This document shows positions 10,901 through 19,989 of a DNA stretch of 64,000 bases, in pieces. Source of the stretch: Heliocidaris erythrogramma (lineage: Eukaryota > Echinodermata > Echinoidea > Camarodonta > Echinometridae). The notes under the pieces were generated by a model. The model searched no databases and was not told where the DNA came from. It was given only the letters and a program-made list of their open reading frames with translations. The stretch is taken from NCBI GenBank assembly GCA_025617745.1, contig CM046854.1, positions 61,833,606 through 61,897,605 of the forward strand. Direction: 5' to 3'. Both the position numbers and the translations under genes were made by a program. Within the stretch, counting starts at the first letter, position 1, and each line of letters starts with the position of its first letter.

Positions 10901-13900
10901 TGATGTGTTTAAACGTACACGGTTGTTTAAGGCTGTTGTACACAAAGTAAGTTCCAAATGCCAGAGCTGATTTATACGTTCAGAGGTAAGCATTTAGACT
11001 AAATATATTGTAATCTGATCGAGTTATACTCAAGACATATTTGTGCTGCCGTGACATCTACATGATGTCTAGATCTAGACCACATCCACAAAATAAATTA
11101 TGATGTAGACCTGGAACTTTGCAGCGCAGCGCAGTTTAAATTAGTTGCACACATACAGTATAGGACCGGACCCACGCGCGCATTCACTGTGTGTGCAACA
11201 TAAACTGCGCTGCGCTGGAAGGGCGACTTGCAAAGTTGCAGCTAGGTCTAAATCATAATTAATTCTGTGACTGTGGCTTAGATCTAGACATCATATAGAT
11301 GTCATGGCAGCACAAATATGTCTTGAGTATAAACTCGATCAGATTATATTTAGTCTAAATGCTTACCTCTGAATGTATAAATCAGCTCTGGCATTTGGAA
11401 CTTCTGCAACATTGCAACCACAAAGGCATCCGCCATGATGAAGCCGGCCGTGTTTGGCGGAGAAGGAAACCCGTCTAGCGCGAATTTTTTAAACAACGTT
11501 GTTTAAAAGATTATCATTGATGTCTTAAACAGCGGTTGTTTAAAATGCAGGGTCCGTCTTTTAAACAACATTGCTTAAAATTTAAACAACACAAATTTAA
11601 ACAGCGTTTTTGCTGTGTATATGCGAATCAAATATCAATATCCAATATGTTTACATATTGTGTCATTTGAAAAGTATATCAGTTGTTTTTGTATGTCGAA
11701 CCAAAATATTGATGTACATAAATTCAATTCAATTACTTGGATAAGATTAAAATAGGCAACAAGGAGGAGTTATATATCATATCATTTTGATTATAAAAAA
11801 CAATACCTGGCTTTGTACAACATAATACTTTTAGCATTTCCTTCCTGTGTTCTTGTAGTCAAAATTAACAATAACAATTTCTTAATTTATCATATTTATA
11901 CATTAAAACAAATGAAATACAACTTACAGTTCATAAAACAGTCAGCAAGTAAGGGGTGGTGAAGGCTTCTCCTGGCCTGTCCTGCCGGGAACTCCAAGGT
12001 GCAGAGCATTGCTTAACAGGGCTGCCAAAATACAGGTGGCTAGTTTCAATATCACTGTGTTGCCTTCTCTCTTCCTCCCCAAACCACACACCACCTTCCC
12101 TCTCAAAAATTGATTGGCATCTGAACTCTCCTCTCACACTATCAGTCTGCTCTAACTTCTATAGCAAAACCTTACCACACCCAATTCCCCTCTCAGCAAA
12201 CAAAAGAACACACACCTGATTTAGAGATTTCCCTATAGAAATCGGGCTCAGTTACTTAACAACCAAACCTATTCAAGTTTCCTTCAACTTTTAAAGCTTA
12301 TGATATGTTTTATTTTTTCTCAAGTTCTTTATAAAGTGATTATCTGTGACGTATTTTATTAGTCAATTCATTTATTCAGTAAGTCCCCAATTATGTTGAT
12401 AGGCTCAAGTTCTTTATCTTGGTCCTTTATTGGTGGCCCCTCCATCATCATGATCATCTTTTGTAATCTATCCTTTAAAGGCACCGATCTGATAGAAAGT
12501 CATTGCCATTGCCTTTGGGAAGTTCTTCGGTTCTAACACCAAAAAGATATCTCCAGGAAATTATGTACCCACACAGTATGTCCATGCTGGACTTTGGCTG
12601 ATAGTGGATGACATTTGACAGAAGCATTCTACAAAACAACTCTCAACCAATGATCCGTTCTGAATAGTTTGTATTTCTGTTGATTACTTCAGAGTACTCT
12701 ATACAGTTCCTTTCCTTAGAGGGGTGTCTTTGGAGAATCCGATTTTTCTTCCAGTTTTTATCCCTCTGTAACCAAGTTCTCTGTGCCACTTCAGATATCT
12801 TAATATTATATGAGGAACAGTGTAGTAGAACAGCTCTACATTGGAGACACGAAGGTTGGATAACCAAAACTACCCTGTCTCCTTTTTATATATTTCTATC
12901 ATAACTAGATAATCCATGGAACGCTCTGTGCACACAATGTTTTAATAGCTGAGAGAAAGCAATGCAAGCTAGCGGACTATGGACTAGCTTCATCACTTTT
13001 CAGCAAGAGAGGTGTAGGTTTGGTCATTTTAACTCTTTCACAATAGCTTGAAGGGCCTAAATAAGTATTAAGGGAATTGTATGAAGTGGATGAATCGTCA
13101 CTTTAAAATGTTCTTGTTCTCCCACATCTGGACAGATAGATTTACAAAGATAGTAGACGTCCGACATGCCCCAGGTTCATGTACGATTTGCAAGATATAA
13201 TAATGTATTTTTATCTTTCTAGAGGTGAATCAATACAATAAAGCCATTTTCTCGTTATATTTGGAAATCAACAGTTGTCGAGAGCACAGTTTTACCTCTG
13301 TTATTCCTGATGTAGCCAATGTAATTTGCTTTCATCTCAGATTACAGAAAGAAAGAGACATTTATAAACACATGATGTAATACATCCAGACAGTTTGTGA
13401 TGATAAATCCTTCAAAAAACAAAATGATTAAAAACTTCTGGATGAAATAGTCATATCGTCATAGAGACCTATATTAAAATGTTTTTACACATATGAAATT
13501 TGAACAACTCCAGCTTATTATCTTACTTAAAGGCCTTACTATAAAATGTCTAATGACCTGTAAAAACGAAAGGTTAAATTTAGCTGCGTGTTGATGTCAA
13601 GTGAAGTGCTTGATCAAACAGGAAAGAGGAACTAATTTTAAGTCTCATACCACTTCAACATGAACGTTTATTTTATTTTACACGATTTTCCTTTATAAAT
13701 GTAATAATTACTATGTTTTATATAGAAACCATCAAGATGGAGTTCACCGGAAACGATGGTATCTGGTGTCCACTCAAGGGAAGGAGATATCTGGTCTTTT
13801 GGCATCGTCTTGTGGGAAATTGTGACACTAGGTATGAAGCAAAGAATGCTTTGGTATTTTTGTTTCATATTTCATTGTACTTGATGGAATAAGAGTATAT

Positions 13901-16458
13901 TTATAACAACCCTTCCTTAAACGTGTAAGAGTGATCCTATGTTTGACAATAAGTTTGATGCGGTTCACTACAAATTTCATTCTGTCTTAATGTTTTTTAC
14001 TTGTGTCAAATCCTAAACTATTTTTTGCATTAAAAAACAATGAGGTGTAAACTATATAAGTGTAAAACTCTTCCCAGAAATTTCAATTATTGACGCCATC
14101 GACATCAAGCAAATCGGTCATGATGACGGTCTCCGTTCACAAATCCTGTTAATTGTAAAATGTTAATTTCCCATGTTGTATACATATTTTCTTTGTATTC
14201 AACAAATAAATTGTTAATGTCTGACAATGTGCATATATATTTTTTTCTCTAATACATGTATTATTATATTTTGTATCATGCTATTGCACACAGAAATATA
14301 ATCAATCAAAAAAAAAAAGAAGAAAATCAGCAATAAATCAAATCCAGTGACTCTATTTCAAATTACACAAAAACAGAATATGTACAGATAATTCAAAATT
14401 TTATTTTTCTTTCGTTTTTGAAGGTGCTAGGCCTTATCCTAATATGGCGTTTGACATCGTTCAGAAAGAGGTCATTAATGGATACAAGATGCCACGCCCT
14501 CGCCATTGTGGACAAGAATTGTAATAATTTTCTTCTAATTTTTATCACAGGTCTATTACCATGTGGATATTCTTATAGTAAATTAAAAATCATACATAAA
14601 TCTAAATTATAGAAACAGATTATTCAGTCTACTTTCATGCAAATCCATTCGTTTGATTTTAACAATAAGGATTCTTATCAAAAAAGAAATGTTCTTTCCT
14701 TGAATGTTTTGGAAGAAATTCCCGCCCTTAAAGCATTTATATCGTTGCTTCAAAATGAATTTACTAGTACATGATTTATAGACTTAAAGTTGCGATACTG
14801 TCTCTAAGCCCAAGGTATATAGCTCGAACTTGCGGCAGTTTTTGCTATATGTATATTCACTGGACAAAATGAACGAAGAGATGAATAAACCTGGTTGATC
14901 ATTATTATTCATCAAAGCAATAATGTCAGGATTTCGTAATACACAGCATTGTTGTCTGTCCATTTATATTCTTTGACTGGATAACTGTAGGAAAACTTTA
15001 CCCCTTTTGGTTCATTTAATTAGCAAAGAGTCAGTGGAAATCGTAATTACAAGAGGGAGACATTCAGGATGTTAGATGGAAATCTGATCTTTCTTTAACG
15101 ATACAATTGCCTAAAATTGTGTAAATGTATGTGTGCGTGTCTGAAAGTTTGGGTGCGCGCGCGAAGTCCCTTTCACCTATGAAGCGATAAACAGGTGCCT
15201 ACAAAAACAACATGGCAAAATTAAACTTGTAAATGAGTGGAAAGTGGTGTGAAAAGTATCTGCACACTAAAAGTCCTCTAAGACACTTACTTACCTGTGC
15301 ATTACAAGATACAGAACAGCACCTGTTTTATTTTAAAAAGTGGGAAATATTTTATGCGTACTGTATAGTATTATTCAGCAGAGAATAGAAATTCAAGCCT
15401 ATGATACATAGACTGAAAATGACATAGAATAACAATATGGAACCCCCCCCCCCCCAACAAAAAACAACAACAAAACATACCGAAAACCATATAAAACAAT
15501 CATCACTTAAAACAACCCTTTTTCTAATTCGTATTTCCTATAGTAAAATTTTGAAAAATCTTCTTTGATTTTTATTTCTAGTTGATGGAAGCCAATTTTA
15601 AAGGAATATAAATATCAAGGGCCTATATTGTTATGTTATTTTCATTCCGAGATGTAAGATTGATTCCTAATTTACTATTTTACTAATAGTAATACTAATA
15701 ATAGTTACTATTGGACGTATTGCTTTCACACATGGTGTCAGTCATATGATCTTTGAAGGTTTGCATGGTGGAATAGCTAACGTGGAGAAGGTTTACGGTT
15801 CACCAATGTTAGTCCTGATAAGGACTGTTGGGGTATTGAAATGAGGGTAGAGAATGATGAGAGAAGGGGAGAAAAAGAGAAATTGATAGTCGAGAGAGAA
15901 ACAAGGTATAAGAAATTATCTTTCGTGAGAGTGAAGTCCTTAGAAGGACTGTAAACCAGATGAGAAAGGTGGCTGGAAGAGAAGAGTAGGTGAGGTGACG
16001 AGTCTCGGCGGTGGAGAGTAGATCCGGTGAGAAGTCTCGGCGATGAAGAGTAGGAGAGATGAGGCGTCTCGACGTTCCGGCATGTTGACTGCCCGTCATC
16101 AGGAGCGTCATATTTTTAAAGATGATTCATGACAATCCATAAATCGATATGAACATTTCCAGTAAACGTCTTCCCTATAAGTCAATAAGAATTACCTCGT
16201 TCTCAAAAATATATTTTTTGAATATATGAAATGGATAAAAATAATCTTTTCCCTACATTATTTGAACATCATTGAACTATTTTCTAGGACAAAATTTAAA
16301 GTCTTCTGTGTCTTGCTTGAAAATGCAACTTATAGTAAACTGGTAGTTATTGTAAACATATGATGTTATGCTTGTAATATGATTATTCTTTTTCACAGAA
16401 CTACTTGTCTCTCAATGACTTGGACGAAGGATTGTACGTGTCTACACTGGACATGTAA
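4372..16458 (+). CDS. Receptor tyrosine kinase-like pseudokinase (multi-exon, 5' incomplete)
   Basis: Reconstructed exons: 4372-4503, 6176-6206, 6818-6888, 8301-8480, 8837-8938, 9269-9450, 12909-13013, 13726-13831, 14424-14520 and the last exon 16399-16458. The first nine have AG/GT borders and fully compatible phases (1,2,1,1,1,0,0,1,2) with no internal stop. Order: transmembrane helix, juxtamembrane, glycine loop, alphaC, hinge, catalytic-loop/DFG region, SPE/alphaF and alphaF-alphaG. The fold signature is tyrosine-kinase-like (LASKE before the HRD position, DIWSFGIVLWE, then GARPYPN). Catalytic residues are replaced: VAIR for VAIK, Ser at the alphaC Glu, HGTLCAHN for HRDLAARN and DYG for DFG. 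I infer a membrane pseudokinase acting as scaffold or allosteric partner. The ectodomain is not recognised and the CW-containing C-lobe exon was not found between 14520 and 16399. A possible polyadenylation signal AATAAA lies at 16855. Confidence 0.82.
4530..5015 (-). mobile_element. LINE 3' end fragment (probable)
   Basis: Begins with the tail-like repeats ATTCAATTCAATTTCAAG and continues as AT-rich 3' UTR-like sequence, in the style of CR1/L2 3' ends read on the minus strand. A G tract of about 26 bases at 4811-4836 creates spurious glycine-rich ORFs. Confidence 0.35.
5335..5720 (-). mobile_element. LINE 3' end with AATCAAATC tail (probable)
   Basis: AATCAAATCAAAT / CGAATCAAATC microsatellite-like tail followed by AATTTATTGAAATAAAAACC. 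This resembles the 3' microsatellite tail of CR1/L2-type LINEs and is paralleled by the GATTTGATTTGATTTTATT tail at 23059. Confidence 0.35.
6176..6206 (+). CDS. Pseudokinase exon: juxtamembrane 1
   Basis: A 31-nt micro-exon between TTTGTAG and GTTAGT, encoding GFGESQKPLS in the frame set by its neighbours (phase 1 to 2). It is supported by phase and splice sites rather than homology. Confidence 0.6.
6818..6888 (+). CDS. Pseudokinase exon: juxtamembrane 2
   Basis: 71-nt exon between TTTTACCAG and GTAAGA, encoding REERKVSHEANDNLAYEMV and a few more residues. The NLAYEMV stretch is a plausible tyrosine phosphorylation/SH2-binding site. Phases 2 to 1 fit both neighbours. Confidence 0.7.
6900..7400. 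repeat. GATAAGTGCCCCTTTT minisatellite
   Basis: Degenerate tandem repeats of about 27-32 bp with the core TGATAAGTGCCCCTTTTNCC. A G-run and GGGGGCGATCAT repeats precede them at 6900-6945. A related array lies at 28080-28680. Confidence 0.8.
7500..8295. repeat. Simple repeats and repeat-like sequence
   Basis: CA/TA microsatellite at 7497-7530, a G tract at 7912-7934 and (TA)n at 7960-7994. It is followed by a minus-strand sequence GAAGAAGGCCGAAAGCTTGATCC typical of Penelope-associated tails. ORFs here are artefacts of the repeats. Confidence 0.6.
8301..8480 (+). CDS. Pseudokinase exon: glycine loop and beta3
   Basis: 180-nt phase 1-1 exon. It encodes AYTALKLGPSG, then the juxtamembrane/beta1 region SVTFFTRLGSIGRGDFGG with an intact GxGxxG loop, VWKGEL, and beta3 NVAIRQIPG. 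The beta3 lysine that anchors ATP phosphates in active kinases is arginine here. Confidence 0.85.
8837..8938 (+). CDS. Pseudokinase exon: alphaC to beta4
   Basis: 102-nt phase 1-1 exon ending in LNVVKCLGYCQQ, the beta4 region matching the receptor-kinase pattern PNVVRLLGVC. Counting back, the alphaC segment VLQSVKVL places serine where active kinases have the salt-bridge glutamate. Confidence 0.8.
9269..9450 (+). CDS. Pseudokinase exon: hinge to alphaE
   Basis: 182-nt exon (phase 1 to 0) encoding beta5/hinge SILYEFISGGTLLTHLQ, a 25-residue insert-like segment and alphaE LLNFAWQIAKGMQFLASKE. It ends just before the HRD region, a common exon border in receptor tyrosine kinases. Confidence 0.88.
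9451..12908 (+). other. Large intron with repeats
   Basis: 3.5-kb intron of the pseudokinase gene. It holds the 1-kb TA-flanked foldback element at 10575-11617. Other stretches (9720-10390 and 11940-12870) look repeat-derived but I do not recognise them. ORFs of 60-90 codons here show no homology I can name. Confidence 0.6.
10575..11617. mobile_element. TA-flanked foldback element rich in TTTAAACAAC
   Basis: Terminal inverted repeats start CACAGTAAAAA and end TTTTTGCTGTG, flanked on both sides by TA. The subterminal parts (10590-10930 and 11485-11605) hold many TTGTTTAAA / TTTAAACAA units in both orientations. The centre (10949-11402) is an almost perfect inverted repeat with arms of about 160 bp. 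No transposase is seen. It is a non-autonomous TA-target element inserted in the pseudokinase intron. Confidence 0.75.
12909..13013 (+). CDS. Pseudokinase exon: degenerate catalytic loop and DYG
   Basis: 105-nt phase 0-0 exon of 35 codons between CATAACTAG and GTAGGT. It reads IIHGTLCAHNVLIAER, then KQCKLADYGLASSLFSKRG. It aligns position by position with the CIHRDLAARNVL...KVADFGLAR segment of receptor tyrosine kinases. The catalytic base Asp is Thr, the HRD Arg is Gly, the metal-binding Asn is kept and DFG is DYG. The frame joins directly to LASKE of the preceding exon. Confidence 0.88.
13726..13831 (+). CDS. Pseudokinase exon: SPE motif and alphaF
   Basis: 106-nt exon (phase 0 to 1) encoding KPSRWSSPETMVSG followed by REGDIWSFGIVLWEIVTLG. 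RWSSPE corresponds to the RWMAPE of receptor tyrosine kinases and DIWSFGIVLWE is the alphaF signature. The alphaF aspartate is conserved. Confidence 0.9.
14424..14520 (+). CDS. Pseudokinase exon: alphaF-alphaG
   Basis: 97-nt exon encoding GARPYPNMAFDIVQKEVING, then YKMPRPRHCGQEL, matching the G..PYP......V..GYRM..P..CP.EL pattern of tyrosine kinases. It ends phase 2 at the donor GTAATA; reading through gives an immediate stop. Confidence 0.85.
15780..16112 (-). mobile_element. Penelope-type tail with hammerhead-like motif
   Basis: On the minus strand the sequence runs CTGATGACGGGCAGTC, AACATGCC, GGAACGTCGAGACGCC, then tandem TCTCGGCG/GAGTAG-type repeats. This resembles pseudo-LTR tails of Penelope-like elements. 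The ORF through it has low complexity and is not a gene. Confidence 0.4.
16066..16111 (-). ncRNA. Hammerhead-like motif, degenerate
   Basis: The minus strand shows the core CTGATGA, a possible stem CGGGCA/TGCCGG with one mismatch, then GGAACGTC in place of GAAA-N-UH. Possible stem I is GACGCTC against GAGACGCC with one bulge and one mismatch. The A-to-G core change suggests it is inactive. Confidence 0.3.
16399..16458 (+). CDS. Pseudokinase terminal exon (candidate)
   Basis: After TTTTTCACAG the frame encodes NYLSLNDLDEGLYVSTLDM and a TAA stop. Tyr-rich acidic tails of this kind (NYLSL, LYVSTL) are typical receptor-kinase C termini. The join to 14520 is unproven because an intervening exon is missing. 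Confidence 0.5.
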   Translation, partial: NYLSLNDLDEGLYVSTLDM

Positions 16459-17238
16459 AAATAATCAGAGGGTCCGGAACTTCGTAAAAGAAAGACAAGG
16501 GAGTAAGAGAATGAATTCCATCTAAACCGTGGAATATCATTGGTTTGATGTGAGAAGTGTTTGAATTTATCTTGTACGATATGATATGAATGTATCTAAT
16601 GTTATCAACTATCTCATGATTTTTTATAGATTGAAAAGTGGGTTAAGTTAAGACAAGCTTATATGTCGTAGAGTATTCTACCAATACTATTTTCGATTTT
16701 CCTTGAATATAGTTATCTTCAGAGAAAAAATTAAAAGTTAATAGAAAAAAATATGGGGGAGGACAACTAATAATGCTACAATGTATACGACATCTTATTA
16801 TTTTCGTTGATATATTATTCGTGATTGCTCTGTTGGGAAATATTTCAAGTACGAAATAAATTAAAAACTGTACATTTACACTTAATATAACAATTATGTT
16901 TTGTAAATTGCAGTTACAATTCGATATCGTTTTCATTCATATTCTTCTTTTCTTTTTATGTAAAATAGAATTTTCATTTATTTTTAACAAATACGTCATG
17001 TGGCCAATTATGTATTTTATAGTGTATACAATTATAAGTAACTTTTTTACCATAATATAACTCCCTTTTACCGATTAAAATTATCTTCTAGATGTGAAAT
17101 ATCTGGCATTATAATTATTTTGTATATAACATTTCAGTTAATCATTCAAACGGTCACCCATAAAAGTAGGTAAAATGAATCCCCCCAATTTTCTCCCCAA
17201 TATTATACCAAAATTCACGAATCTGCCCTGCACAAGTG
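16459..17238. other. 3' UTR and intergenic sequence
   Basis: AT-rich sequence after the pseudokinase stop. AATAAA at 16855-16860 is a candidate polyadenylation signal. No other gene is seen. Confidence 0.4.
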
Positions 17239-17242
17239 TTAA

Positions 17243-17996
17243 CCCTAATAGGCCCGGGGGGGGGGGGGGGGGGAGGGGGGCGGATTCCGCCCCCTCCTCG
17301 ACGTTTCGCGTAATATGTTCGCATCGCGAAAAGCAGTCACCACGCCGCTTAACTACTTTTTTCTTTCAAGCCTTGCGCAACTTTTGAGACCAAATTTGTG
17401 ATGTCCGCGCGTGCGGTTCCGGAGTTACGCAACATTTCGTAAGTGCATGTCAGACCCAAGATTGCTCAAAAACGTGATTTCGTGTACAAATCCAATGCAA
17501 ATTGTGTTTCCAGCTAAAATTCATAAATGTTTCATTATTTTTACTTTTACTGTTTAAAAACAATTAATTTTATGTTGTTTATGATTAAAATAGTGTCGCC
17601 GACGAATTCCATCGAAAAAACAATAAAAAACAAAGAAATACATAAGAAATTAAAAAAACAATAAAATACATAAGAAAAAAATGATTTTACCGAATTTTTT
17701 TTTGGTTTATTTGATCAGAATCTGACAAAGAATCTCTATACAAAAAATTAGCAGTTTTGGGGCTTTATTTAATTAATTATAGCAAACCATTAATTTTATG
17801 CATATATTAGCATAATTAATTAGTTGTGACAATTTTCGGAGAAATTGACTATACAGTTTTGTAGATTACCTGGTCGGCGACGTGTGTGCCGATTTTCGTT
17901 GCGAATGCGCTGTGGACGGCCGAGATCTTGGGGGGGGGGGGCGGAATCAGCCCCCCCGGCTGTGAGATGGGTCTAAATAACCCGGCTCTATTAGGG
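17243..17996. mobile_element. TTAA-flanked MITE (piggyBac-like), 754 bp
   Basis: Both ends abut TTAA (17239-17242 and 17997-18000). The ends are inverted: CCCTAATAGGCCCGGG on the left and CCCGGCTCTATTAGGG on the right. Long G tracts and GGCGGAATC / GATTCCGCC subterminal repeats are mirrored at both ends. There is no coding capacity. TTAA target duplication is characteristic of piggyBac-type elements. Confidence 0.8.
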
Positions 17997-18057
17997 TTAA
18001 GTCACAATGGGACAATGAACGAGGCTTGTCGAGTTCATTATCTCATTGTGACTTAAC
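17997..18057. repeat. 61-bp TTAA-bounded hairpin
   Basis: TTAAGTCACAATGGGACAAT is mirrored by ATCTCATTGTGACTTAA around the loop GAGGCTTGTCGA. It shares its left TTAA with the adjoining MITE. Confidence 0.7.
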
Positions 18058-18185
18058 TGAGTGCAGTGCATATCACTAATGCACGAGCTACAAAACATGA
18101 ATGAATTGCTTTCCTTGATGTACATACTATGTTATGCATGAAATCTCCATGCTTACATTATTACCCCCCCCCTCTCTCTCTCTCT

Positions 18186-18219
<34 letters not shown>

Positions 18220-18456
18220 TTGCGATTGCAAATCATGTATTAATGTATATTCATTTATATGTTTTTAATAAAACTTTACAATTCAGATCTTCAAAATTGT
18301 TTTCCCTTTTTAAATATAAAACTTTCTGGCAATTATCCTTTTAACTTATTAAATGAATAGGTAGCTAAAGATAATGAGAGGCAATAATAGCGAAAAGAAG
18401 TCGGAATGAATCACGTACCCAGGACTTCATTGTGGTTTGGGCGGTAGGATCGGGGG
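18058..18456. other. Non-coding with (CT)n(TA)n
   Basis: C-run, (CT)n and (TA)n at 18167-18217. Nothing else is recognisable. Confidence 0.5.
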
Positions 18457-18790
18457 CATGTACATCAACATAATTTGATTATTACCTCATATTTTACAGC
18501 AACAGATAAATATTTCGGAAGACACTAAAGTCTTTGTTCATTACAAAATATATAGGCTTAAATTCTGCTCACCGGTCAGTACCAGTTAGAGTGTAAATAA
18601 AGGAGTGTGCAAAGGCCTATTTAGAACGGAATTTATAATGTATTTACTTACATGTTCATCAACATAATTTGACTATTACCTCATACTTTACAGCAACAGA
18701 TACATGTTTCGGAAGACACTAAAGTCTTTGTTTACTACAAAAATATAGGCTTAAATTCTGCTCACCGGCCAGTACTAGTTAAAGTGTGAA
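18457..18790. repeat. Direct duplication of about 136 bp
   Basis: The block ATCAACATAATTTGA...GCTCACCGG..AGTAC occurs at 18457-18592 and again at 18651-18787, offset 194 bp, with a few substitutions. Confidence 0.8.
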
Positions 18791-18954
18791 TCTATGCTAT
18801 CATGTTCCTCCCCTACAGTTTATTGTGGTGAACATGAACCGATATTGCAAAATGGGATCTATTAACCAGTACTAACAATAACAACATGAAATAACAATTC
18901 TCAGTGCACTATAATACTGAATTTATTTCGTTATCATTGTTATTGCTATATAAA

Positions 18955-19690
18955 GACTGACCAGCAGCACTAACTGAAAGGGTCAATTTACAAATAAGTA
19001 ACCAAAAATTTAGAAAGGTGTTCTTGCATTAAAACTAAGATATATGAATATATAATGGGAAAAAAGAGAAACGTAATACATGAGAAACAGTATAAACATA
19101 ATGACAAATACAAAGTATTGTATTACATATTACATCATGTTATTTCAAAGAGGCAAGGAGGAGATTAAGAAGGGTAAAGTGAAAGATAAGTGAGGAGAGG
19201 TAGAGAGAGAGAGACAGATAGAGAGAGAGAGCGAGAGATGGGGGAGGGTTAGGGGATAGGCTGAACGATTGAATACAACATTATTTAAAACTACAGTTAG
19301 GCATGGTAGGATAAATAAGGCAAGGGAAAGAAAGTGGATAAAATGGATATTCTGAGTGGTAGATACAAAGGTAAAGAGAAATATAAATGAGGAGAAGGTG
19401 AAAAAGGGAGTGTGAAAAAAAGAAATTTTAAACGAAAAATTAACATGTTAAAAATTGGCAGAAGAAAGCATTATAGATAAACATTAGAATGGGCAAAAGT
19501 ATTACCAATGTTATAACGCAAATCATATGTGTATACTGAAACATTAAAGAGAAGGCGAGATTATAAAAGAGAGAGGACATGTTTAAGAAGAGGGAAAGCA
19601 ACGGGGAGATACAAAAAAGGGAAATTAGGAGAGGCGGGAAGTTAGAAAGATAGGTCAAGACAAGAGAGGAAAAAAAAAAAATCAAGAACG
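18955..19690 (-). mobile_element. LINE 3' UTR remnant
   Basis: TGACCAGCAGCACTAACTGAAAGGGTCAATTTAC matches, with few changes, the 3' end of the LINE fragment at 33100-34200, and is followed by GA-rich AT-rich sequence in both. It is read as the 3' part of the same minus-strand family, without coding sequence. Confidence 0.5.
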
Positions 19691-19989
19691 GAAACGCAGC
19701 TGGTGGACCAATTTCAGTTTTGGCATGTCATCATTGCTTCTTCCAATGGTTATCCATTTTCGACGCTCATGACTCTCTCCAGCTGTAGCTTTAAAGTCTG
19801 AAAATGCGCTTACATAATAATCTGAGTGTTCGGATCTTTTCATAATAAATTTCTTATTTTCTAAGCAGTGAACGTTTAATTAAATGAGGTACAGAGTTCG
19901 TTTCGGTTATGAATATGATAAAATTTATGCAATGCAACAGTGTTCATGTCTATTCACAAAGTAAGAAGGTGAATATTCAGAAAGGTTAA

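Larger units (their letters stand above)
14521..16398 (+). other. Intron(s); expected C-lobe exon not found
   Basis: No sequence encoding the usual L-Y-x-x-M-x-x-C-W segment could be found in a compatible phase. The interval includes a C-run at 15441-15457, and at 15780-16110 a minus-strand Penelope-tail-like repeat. Confidence 0.5.

Noticed and set aside
11931-12904. ORFs of 68-87 codons on both strands inside the large intron
   Set aside because: No recognisable domain and mutually overlapping. The region looks repeat-derived.
14539-14580. Acceptor TTTTATCACAG/GTC as the next pseudokinase exon
   Set aside because: It would leave an intron of only 30 bp, and the frame stops after about nine residues without the C-W motif.
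15809-16111. 100-codon minus ORF
   Set aside because: Low-complexity product of a Penelope-type tail with short tandem repeats.
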